From Verrucomicrobiia bacterium (GTDB lineage Bacteria > Verrucomicrobiota > Verrucomicrobiia > Limisphaerales > UBA11358): 7,760 nt of DNA. Below are positions 1 through 5,644 of the stretch, piece by piece. The stretch is from NCBI GenBank assembly GCA_030044395.1, contig JASHVW010000186.1:1-7760 (forward strand). The letters are read 5' to 3'. The stretch's first letter is position 1. Every line of letters begins with the position of its first letter. Under the pieces are notes generated by a model that worked only from the letters and a program-made list of their open reading frames with translations, was not told where the DNA came from and did no database searches. A program made the translations under genes and the position numbers.

Positions 1-2402
1 GGTTTCCACATTATTTCGGAAAAGACAATTGGCGTCATCCGGCTGCTCGGCCCGATCACATCGTGGGGGTTGACTTGCAGGCCAACGACAGCGTTGGTGA
101 GATTGATGATGTTGCCAAATTGCGCAGTGGTCACCTGGTTCGTGTTGTGGCTGCTGACGGAGTAACCCAGATAGATTTGATTGGGCATCGAAATGGCATC
201 GCTGCCCAGCAACGTCCACGTTTGGCCGTCGTAGCTCGCATAGCCGTTGAAGGTGTCGCCCACGCGCTGGAGCCGCAGCCAGGTATTCGGATAATTCGCA
301 GGAAAGTTCCCGGCCGTATTCGCGACGCTTCCCGCTGGATTTCGCCATTCAAAAAAAGAGCCGTTCATCGTCGGCGTGGTGAAAGCGGCCGCGAACGGGC
401 TGTTGGCGGTCAGGGCTTCACGTGCCATCAAACCGGCTTGGGCAAAAGTGTCGGACAAACCCAGGTCGGCCACGCGCACCGCCACGTCAAAATTGCTGGT
501 GACAAGCTGATATGAAAAATTGCCCTGATCCGAAATGCCGCCAAAAGCCGCGCCAATGGCAGTTATGTCGAAACCATTGCTCACAACCGTGACAACGGAA
601 GCTTCCGGGGGATTGCCGAAATCCAGCGGCACGAAGGGCAACGCCTGAAACGTTACGGTCGTGTTTGTCGCAATTACATTCGGTGTCGAGGCCCGGTCGT
701 ACACGCCGTTGATCACGATGCAATAGTTGCTGCCGTAAGTCAGCGGCGCGGTGGTCAACACTACCGTTTGATTGTCGGAATCGAGCGCTGCGCCCGTTAT
801 TGCCAGACCGTTGGTAAAGACGTAATTCGCGACGTTCGTCGCGCTCGCCGCCTGGACCACTTTGGAATAGAGGATCTGCACGTTGGTGGGGTCGAGATCC
901 TCGGCTTGCAAAACGATCGGCGGATTGGTGTCGCGAAGGACCGTCAACAGGGCAGGGGCGCTGGTGACGGCGCCGGCCGCGTTGGAGACGACGCAGGCAA
1001 AAATGTCGCCGTTCCAGCTCAAACTCAAGTTGCTGAGGGTCAGCACGGACGAGTTGGCGCCGGGCAGGTTGGTGCCGCTCAATCGCCATTGGTAACTGAC
1101 ACTTGCTTGATTGGTCACCAGCAACGAAATCGCGGCGCTGTTGTTCTCAACAGCCGTCGTGTTGGTGGGGGGCTGAAAATAAATTCCGGGCGGGTTCGTC
1201 AGGCCGGTGTAGGGAATGAGCAGTGTGCCGGCGGCGCTGCCAGTGGCCAGAGGCAATTCAATCGTGCCGCTCGGCAACTGCCATTGGACCGTTAAATTGT
1301 CGCCGCCATTGCCCTGCTGGTGCAGGGCTTCCAGATAATATCGCTGTCCTCCTTGCAAATAAACGGGCGACGATTGCTGGCCAGGCTCGGCCGTAAAGTC
1401 CCGCCAGCTCGTCCAGCTTGATACCCAGGCTATGGGTGTTTCGTCTGCAGGAATTTCGTTGGTGCTGATCAACAGTTCCGAAGTGTCGTCGCTGGCAATC
1501 CAGAACGTGTAATTGCCGTTCGTTGGCGGCACTACGAAGGCCCGCAATCGCTGGCCGTAGTAGTCCATGCCGTCGTTGACTTCCGTTTCAAAGCCGGGAA
1601 AAACATCGGTAAAAGCCGCCGACGGGTTGTTGGGCCAGTTTGGATTGTATGTCGTGTTGGTCAGCGCGGCCAGGGTGTCGCCGACGCTGGAATCAAGATT
1701 GGTCCAACGCTGGCGATAAACGCCAAAAAACGCCTGAGGCTCGCTGACGGCGGTGAAATTTGTGAACGTGGCGGTGTTCAGCGCGGAGTTGTTGTGGGCG
1801 GTTACATCCAGCCCGGCAAGAGCCGTGCTATTCATCAAAACCATCTGGCTGCCGGCCTCCACCCAGTTGCTGCCATCCATGCTGAAATAGCCGGTAAAAT
1901 CCTGGCTTAAACGAACCAACCGCAGCCAGACCGGCGCGGCTCCGGCGCCGGCCGCGATATTGGAACTTGAACCGCCGGCCGAACTTCGCCATTGGAAGCT
2001 GACTCCCTGGCCCGCCGTGGCGACAATGCTCACGTTCGCCGAACCAGCCGTGCTGTCGTTGCGGAACATGAGTCCTGCCTTTGACCAGCCCGAGCTTGGA
2101 TCGCTGTTTTGCAGGCTGGTCACCAGCACAGTCATCGTGCCGTCCCCGGTGAAATTGGTGCTGACGAAATTGAACTGGTCGGCGTTGTTCCAAATGTCCG
2201 AGCCGCCGCCGGTCACGGTCCACAGGCCGTTGTCATAGGCCGCCGAGCCGGTCAGCCCCGGCGAACCGATGTCCTGGTCGGTCCAACCCGGGGGCAGACT
2301 TGCCAAGGCCAGTTCGGGCGCGAGCAGGACAATTGAAAACCACAATATCAGTTTTGTCACCAGGCAACATTTGCGTGAACGAAGGGGATCAAATAAATTC
2401 AT
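1..2402 (-). CDS. Large secreted modular protein (ConA-like, PA14, Ig-like, probable lamin-tail), N-terminal part
   Basis: The minus-strand frame is open from the ATG at 2402 to the window edge (about 800 codons), so the C-terminus is missing. Residues 1-34 look like a signal peptide: a basic stretch ending at K17, a hydrophobic core, and ALA before S35. The modules in order are as follows. A concanavalin/DUF1349-like sandwich spans ~36-218 (AGLMFRND; WLRLVR, then GYFSMDGSNW). A PA14 domain spans ~225-385 (VYRQRW, NYTFWIASDDTSELLIS, GQRYYLEALHQQG). An Ig-like domain spans ~403-487 (SYQWRLSGTNLPGANS, then FACVVSNAAG). An SbsA-type Ig-like module spans ~488-585. A second concanavalin-like sandwich spans ~590-769. 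The sequence then ends in TPIVFSEIMWK, which resembles the start of a lamin-tail domain. Such proteins are exported and thought to bind carbohydrate or other surface ligands. No catalytic domain is visible in this part. From the neighbouring VTC and DUF4956 genes, I infer that a CotH-type kinase domain may lie beyond the edge. In-frame alternative starts are ATG 2435 and GTG 2468; the latter has the better ribosome site. Confidence 0.85.
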   Translation of the reverse strand, partial: MNLFDPLRSRKCCLVTKLILWFSIVLLAPELALASLPPGWTDQDIGSPGLTGSAAYDNGLWTVTGGGSDIWNNADQFNFVSTNFTGDGTMTVLVTSLQNSDPSSGWSKAGLMFRNDSTAGSANVSIVATAGQGVSFQWRSSAGGSSSNIAAGAGAAPVWLRLVRLSQDFTGYFSMDGSNWVEAGSQMVLMNSTALAGLDVTAHNNSALNTATFTNFTAVSEPQAFFGVYRQRWTNLDSSVGDTLAALTNTTYNPNWPNNPSAAFTDVFPGFETEVNDGMDYYGQRLRAFVVPPTNGNYTFWIASDDTSELLISTNEIPADETPIAWVSSWTSWRDFTAEPGQQSSPVYLQGGQRYYLEALHQQGNGGDNLTVQWQLPSGTIELPLATGSAAGTLLIPYTGLTNPPGIYFQPPTNTTAVENNSAAISLLVTNQASVSYQWRLSGTNLPGANSSVLTLSNLSLSWNGDIFACVVSNAAGAVTSAPALLTVLRDTNPPIVLQAEDLDPTNVQILYSKVVQAASATNVANYVFTNGLAITGAALDSDNQTVVLTTAPLTYGSNYCIVINGVYDRASTPNVIATNTTVTFQALPFVPLDFGNPPEASVVTVVSNGFDITAIGAAFGGISDQGNFSYQLVTSNFDVAVRVADLGLSDTFAQAGLMAREALTANSPFAAAFTTPTMNGSFFEWRNPAGSVANTAGNFPANYPNTWLRLQRVGDTFNGYASYDGQTWTLLGSDAISMPNQIYLGYSVSSHNTNQVTTAQFGNIINLTNAVVGLQVNPHDVIGPSSRMTPIVFSEIMWK

Positions 2403-2465
2403 AAATCTGGATTTCCCATTTGACCAATTGTTCATTGGGTCGAATTGAGTTGTGCTGGTTGTTCC

Positions 2466-2479
2466 CACAATTATCCTCC
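2466..2479 (-). promoter_or_regulatory. Strong Shine-Dalgarno plus alternative GTG start for the leftward gene
   Basis: Read on the minus strand, GGAGG (2479-2475) is followed after six bases by GTG (2468-2466). That GTG is in frame with the ATG at 2402, with 22 codons between them and no stop. Starting here would give the secreted protein a long n-region of about 39 residues before the hydrophobic core. This is unusual but possible for a large exported protein. The ATG at 2402 has no comparable ribosome site but gives a more ordinary signal peptide, so the true start is undecided. Confidence 0.4.
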
Positions 2480-2497
2480 AAACGCATGGATTGGCAA
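2470..2497 (-). promoter_or_regulatory. Candidate sigma70-type promoter for the leftward gene
   Basis: On the minus strand a TTGCCA -35-like element (2497-2492) is separated by 16 bases from a GATAAT -10-like element (2475-2470). This would start transcription near 2463 and give a leader of about 60 bases before the ATG at 2402. It overlaps the GGAGG/GTG site at 2466-2479 and is incompatible with it, because the transcript would begin downstream of that site. Only one of the two can be right. Verrucomicrobial promoter consensus is poorly known, so confidence is low. Confidence 0.25.
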
Positions 2498-2616
2498 GCT
2501 GTTTCGCAACGCCAGACTTTCCCCTGGCAAAACTTTTTGCCACAAGGATACGCACAAGTATGTTCCACGTTGAAAATCGTAATTTCGTCTTTCCATGTTT
2601 GCGATAGGCCGACCTG

Positions 2617-2661
2617 AACCCGGCCTGGTTTTGGGGAGGGGAAGCGCCGGGTTAATTTTTT
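2617..2661 (+). terminator. Terminator-like hairpin with T-run in the divergent region
   Basis: AACCCGGC (2617-2624) and GCCGGGTT (2646-2653) form a perfect 8-bp stem around a 21-base loop. Two A residues and then six T residues (2656-2661) follow. On the plus strand this has the form of an intrinsic terminator, although the loop is long. No complete plus-strand gene lies to its left. It could stop antisense or read-through transcription, end a small RNA, or act as an attenuator in the leader of the operon starting at 2851 if the promoter lies further left. Confidence 0.35.
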
Positions 2662-2677
2662 GTTAAATTTGGGTTAA
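2651..2677 (+). repeat. Three GTTAA direct repeats at exact 11-bp spacing (candidate regulator site)
   Basis: GTTAA occurs at 2651-2655, 2662-2666 and 2673-2677, and the intervening six-base spacers are A+T-rich. Direct repeats with an 11-bp period upstream of a gene are the hallmark of PhoB/OmpR-family response-regulator sites, whose dimers bind head to tail along one face of the helix. The array lies about 170 bp before the VTC start codon. Its first element overlaps the right arm of the hairpin at 2617-2653. The regulator is inferred; none is encoded in the window. Confidence 0.4.
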
Positions 2678-2767
2678 AGAATGGCAAAATTCGCTTTGTT
2701 GGAATCTTCAATCGGATAGTATCTTCCTCAACAACCGGAAATTGCGGCAGCGCAAAGCATTTTGGCA

Positions 2768-2795
2768 GTGGCGTCGTTCGGCCACAAAAGACGCC
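2768..2795 (+). promoter_or_regulatory. Two mutually exclusive small hairpins in the VTC leader
   Basis: GTGGC (2768-2772) can pair with GCCAC (2781-2785) around an 8-base loop. Alternatively GGCGTC (2770-2775) can pair with GACGCC (2790-2795) around a 14-base loop. The two stems share bases 2770-2772, so only one can form at a time. They lie about 55 bases upstream of the start codon at 2851, where alternative folding could affect translation. The stems are short and may be chance. Confidence 0.2.
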
Positions 2796-2850
2796 GGTGA
2801 TGATACCGCAGCTCGAAAGATGCCGCGGATGATGTGATGACAAAAGACTT

Positions 2851-3750
2851 ATGATTGCAGATCCAAGTCCGTTGACGGCGGTTTCGCCTGAAGCGGCGTA
2901 TCCGCCCGCCGACAGGCATCACGGGCAACGAACTCAAGCGGTCCGGACGAAGCGGTACGAAACCAAATACATCATTCCGAAGGAGATGGCTCCCAAAATA
3001 CGCGAGTGCATACGGCCGTTCTGTGAGCTGGACCCATATTGCTCCGGCGATCCACCGACTTACATCAACAATACCTTGCAGTTGGATGCGCCGACGTTGA
3101 CGTTGCACTACGCCAAGTTGTGGGACCTCGCGGATCGGTTCAAATTGCGCGTGCGTACTTATGGCGATCCTGTCGGAGATTTTCCGGTTTTCCTGGAGAT
3201 CAAGAATAAGGACCACTATACAATCCTTAAACAGCGGTGCCAGATTCCTTTCGATAAATGGGGAGAACATTTGTTTCGCGACGACGTGATCAAAGGCATC
3301 CACTTTGACACGGCCAAAGAGGCAGACAGTTTTTATCAATTTATCCGCCTGGCCAGGCAAATTGGGGCACGCCCGCTGATGCTAATCCGGTATCGCCGCG
3401 AATCTTACATCAGCAAAGTTGATCATTACGCCCGAGTGACTCTCGACACCGGGTTGCAGTATCAACAGACCTACTCCTGGAATTCGTGGGGCGCCGGCGG
3501 CGTCTGGCGTGCTTTGGATAATCCGATGATGCAAACCCGGCGGCATGACAAGGAGCTGCATTTTTCCGGGGTGGTCCTGGAATTGAAAACCTCGCACGAC
3601 GTGCCGTCCTGGATGAAGGACATGGTGATGACACTGAACCTATGGCGGATGGGGCACTGCAAATATAGCAACGCCATCTGGGCCGAATCCATGTTTCGCG
3701 CCACGCCGTGGACGCCTGAATACGAAATTGATCTGCTGCGGGATATATAG
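2851..3750 (+). CDS. VTC-domain (polyphosphate polymerase domain) protein
   Basis: This 299-residue protein matches the VTC family of the triphosphate-tunnel fold, which in yeast Vtc4 makes polyphosphate from ATP. Visible family motifs are RYETKYII (35-42), KLRVRTYG (98-105), FLEIKNKD (114-121), LKQRCQI (126-132), LMLIRYRRESYIS (176-188), RVTLDTGLQY (195-204), VVLELKTSH (241-249) and GHCKYSNAI (268-276). These supply the Glu/Lys/Arg residues that line the tunnel: E37, K39, R100, R102, E116, K118, K127, R180, R182, R195, E244, K246 and K271. No signal peptide or membrane segment is seen, so it should be cytosolic. Unlike yeast Vtc2-4 it has no SPX domain. The first ~30 residues are a non-conserved extension. 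ATG 2851 is the first in-frame start after a stop at 2830 and has no clear Shine-Dalgarno. It leads a tight operon, with the DUF4956 gene starting 9 bases after its stop. Whether it polymerises or only binds polyphosphate cannot be told from sequence. Confidence 0.9.
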   Translation: MIADPSPLTAVSPEAAYPPADRHHGQRTQAVRTKRYETKYIIPKEMAPKIRECIRPFCELDPYCSGDPPTYINNTLQLDAPTLTLHYAKLWDLADRFKLRVRTYGDPVGDFPVFLEIKNKDHYTILKQRCQIPFDKWGEHLFRDDVIKGIHFDTAKEADSFYQFIRLARQIGARPLMLIRYRRESYISKVDHYARVTLDTGLQYQQTYSWNSWGAGGVWRALDNPMMQTRRHDKELHFSGVVLELKTSHDVPSWMKDMVMTLNLWRMGHCKYSNAIWAESMFRATPWTPEYEIDLLRDI

Positions 3751-3759
3751 AACTGTTTT

Positions 3760-4443
3760 ATGGATAACTTTTTAACCGTCTATGATCCGACCCAATGGCT
3801 GGGGGCGGAACAAATCATCGCGTCACTCCTGATCTCTTTCGTCCTGGCGACTGTCGTCGCCACGGTCTATCGCTGGACGTTTCAGTCCCTGTCCTACTCC
3901 CGTTCATTTGTCCATACCATGATTATTTCGAGCATGGTGATCAGCATGATCATCATGGCGGTGGGCAATAGTCTGGCCCGCGGGTTGGGCATTTTGGGCA
4001 CTATGGCCATCGTGCGGTTCCGGACGCCGGTTCGGGACACGCGGGACCTGACCTTTCTCTTCGTGTGCCTGGGCATCGGCATCGCCTGTGGCGCTGCGGT
4101 CTATGGGGTGGCAATACTCGGGACTTTGATAATTTGCTCTGCCGTGCTGTTGCTGCACTGGTCGCCGTTTGCCTCCCGCCGACAACATGAAGCACTGCTA
4201 CGGTTTGTCCTGCCGCCCGATTCAGATTCGGAGGAAAAGGTGAAAGAGATCATGCGGCGGACATGTTCCGCGTTCTCCTTGGTCGCAATGCGGGAAATTC
4301 ACCAGGGCGAACTCATCGAACATTGCTACCACATCCGCCTGCTGGACCCATCCTATCAGTCCGACATCATCAACAACCTGGGCGAAATCAAGGACCTGTC
4401 GGAACCAAACCTTCTTCTGCACCGCTCGACCGTTGAGCTTTAG
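3760..4443 (+). CDS. DUF4956 family inner-membrane protein
   Basis: This 227-residue protein has about four membrane segments, at ~19-38, 52-72, 99-116 and 117-134. They are followed by a soluble C-terminal domain (~140-227). The conserved DUF4956 signature lies at 73-97, from ARGLGILGTMAIVRFR into TPVRDTRDL, with charged residues R86, R88, R92, D93, R95 and D96 between the second and third segments. The soluble domain reads as beta-alpha-beta-beta-alpha-beta, like an ACT-type regulatory domain. DUF4956 has no settled function. The family commonly sits beside VTC-domain genes, as here, and the coupling (9 bases after VTC, 5 before the HlyD gene) suggests a shared complex. It is the only multi-spanning membrane protein in the operon, so it is the natural candidate for the inner-membrane partner of the export proteins encoded next. 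No strong Shine-Dalgarno precedes the ATG. Confidence 0.88.
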   Translation: MDNFLTVYDPTQWLGAEQIIASLLISFVLATVVATVYRWTFQSLSYSRSFVHTMIISSMVISMIIMAVGNSLARGLGILGTMAIVRFRTPVRDTRDLTFLFVCLGIGIACGAAVYGVAILGTLIICSAVLLLHWSPFASRRQHEALLRFVLPPDSDSEEKVKEIMRRTCSAFSLVAMREIHQGELIEHCYHIRLLDPSYQSDIINNLGEIKDLSEPNLLLHRSTVEL

Positions 4444-4448
4444 TTCAC

Positions 4449-5636
4449 ATGCAAGATGCTGACGACACCCATTACTCGAAACCGCGCCTGCGGGACTATC
4501 CTTCGCTTCGGTGGCGGCGCTGGCTGGACCGGTGGCCATTGGCGGCGTGGCTCGCGGTGGCTGCGATCGCGGCGGCGTTTTACATCAGGAGCACCCAATA
4601 TGGCTTGCTTGCAGGGTCCGCGCAAACGGTGCAGCACGATCTCTCGCCGGTCGCCACCGCGCGCGTCCAACAGATCTTCGTCAAAATCGGCGACAGCGTG
4701 ACGAATGGCGAGATTGTCGCGCAGATGGACACGACCATCGTGGATTCGGAGTTGGCGGAAGCCGAAGCGACGCTGGCTGCCGCGGAGGATTCCTGGGCTG
4801 CATACGAAGGACAAATGCTGAATCTCCTGCGGAGCAGCGATGACGACATCGCGAACACCGACGCCACGATCACCCAGGAGAAGGGCCAGTTGGAAAGCGA
4901 TTCCGCGAAGCTGGCCGAGTTGAAGACGATGCAATCCAAGCGTGACGCGCTGTTCGCCAATAAACTGATAACCGAAGTGGAAGACGACGCGCTGCGCCCC
5001 GATATCGCCGGACTGGAAAAGGACGTGGCCGCCTGCGGGCAACTGATAAAAATGAACGAAACAACTTTGGCGAGCCGCCAGAAGGAGCGGGACGATCTGC
5101 AACAAGGGTTGAAGCTTGCCCCCGGCGGCGACATCAAACAGGCCATGACGCAGAAACTCGAGTCGCAAATGGCAATCTTGAAAAACGCCGTCGAAATGAA
5201 ACAACGCGAAAAGGATAGTTATACCTTGCGGTCGCCGGGCGACGGAGTCGTGTCCGCCATCGGCATTTATCCCGGCACGACCGCCAAGCCCGGCGACGTC
5301 GTGGTGAGCGTCATTTCGGACAGCCACATGATCGTCGGCTATCTGCCGGAACTGCGACAGGGATTGTTCAAAGTGGGTGATCGCGGCTATGCGTTTCGGC
5401 TTCGCTTGCCTCCGGTGAAAGTCAGTGTCACGGCGGTCTCGCCCGATATCGAAGAGATTCCGGTTCGTGTCAGGCCGGCGACTGCCGCGCAACAGAGCGG
5501 AATAACCTTTCGCGCGCAACGGATCGTTTTTGAAGTTGACGGACCGGAAAAATTGCTTCCCGGCGAAAGTGTTCAGCTCCGGCTAACATCCAGGTTTTGG
5601 GCGGACTTGTATTATCGCCTGAACTTGCATTGGTGA
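4449..5636 (+). CDS. HlyD-type periplasmic membrane fusion (adaptor) protein
   Basis: This 395-residue adaptor is of the kind that bridges an inner-membrane transporter and a TolC-type channel. A short cytosolic N-terminus rich in Arg and Trp precedes one membrane anchor (~30-46). The first half of a biotinyl-lipoyl domain (~65-95, with VKIGDSVTNGEIVAQMD) comes next. A long alpha-helical hairpin rich in Glu, Lys, Ala and Gln follows (~97-255), turning near 170-185 (LFANKLITEVEDDAL). The second lipoyl half (258-290) has RSPGDGVVSAI and the PGD segment. Beta-barrel and membrane-proximal regions fill ~291-395. Length and order are normal for the family. The ATG lies 5 bases after the stop of the DUF4956 gene, and the TolC-type gene begins at or just after its stop, so the three are almost certainly co-expressed. 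No ABC, RND or MFS pump accompanies it in this window. That is the odd point, and it makes the DUF4956 protein a candidate partner. Confidence 0.9.
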   Translation: MQDADDTHYSKPRLRDYPSLRWRRWLDRWPLAAWLAVAAIAAAFYIRSTQYGLLAGSAQTVQHDLSPVATARVQQIFVKIGDSVTNGEIVAQMDTTIVDSELAEAEATLAAAEDSWAAYEGQMLNLLRSSDDDIANTDATITQEKGQLESDSAKLAELKTMQSKRDALFANKLITEVEDDALRPDIAGLEKDVAACGQLIKMNETTLASRQKERDDLQQGLKLAPGGDIKQAMTQKLESQMAILKNAVEMKQREKDSYTLRSPGDGVVSAIGIYPGTTAKPGDVVVSVISDSHMIVGYLPELRQGLFKVGDRGYAFRLRLPPVKVSVTAVSPDIEEIPVRVRPATAAQQSGITFRAQRIVFEVDGPEKLLPGESVQLRLTSRFWADLYYRLNLHW

Positions 5637-5644
5637 AACGAATT

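Larger units (their letters stand above)
2403..2850. other. Divergent intergenic region between the secreted-protein gene and the VTC operon
   Basis: These 448 bp separate two divergently transcribed units and should carry both promoters. I see no convincing gene. A 65-codon plus-strand frame (2420-2617) starts at TTG and shows no family features. What can be seen is a GGAGG/GTG site and a promoter-like pair on the minus strand (2466-2497), a hairpin with a T-run (2617-2661), three phased GTTAA elements (2651-2677), and two overlapping hairpins (2768-2795). The stretch 2640-2725 is more A+T-rich than the flanking genes, as expected of a promoter region. Weak plus-strand -10 candidates are CAAAAT at 2685-2690, preceded by TGG, and TAGTAT at 2717-2722, with TTGTTG 15 bases upstream. 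Neither is strong. Confidence 0.6.

Noticed and set aside
63..515. Plus-strand frames at 63-515 and 768-1295.
   Set aside because: Both are shadows of the large minus-strand secreted protein, whose frame is open throughout and shows ordered domains.
2420..2617. A 65-codon plus-strand frame in the divergent intergenic region.
   Set aside because: It starts at TTG without a ribosome site, is rich in Cys, Gln and Trp with no recognisable pattern, and overlaps the start-proximal sites of the opposite gene. It looks like a chance frame.
2682..2701. TGGCA and TTTGTT as a possible sigma54 promoter.
   Set aside because: The spacing between the GG and GC landmarks is eight bases rather than ten, and the -12 element is poor.
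2617..2795. A known riboswitch class in the VTC leader.
   Set aside because: Only short hairpins are visible. I could not match any conserved riboswitch core.
2728..3360. A 210-codon minus-strand frame opposite the VTC gene.
   Set aside because: It is antisense to well-conserved VTC motifs and has no family features of its own.
4440..5519. A 359-codon minus-strand frame opposite the HlyD-type gene.
   Set aside because: Its composition (many Arg, His, Gln, Leu) is that of an antisense shadow in G+C-rich DNA. The plus frame has clear adaptor motifs and operon context.
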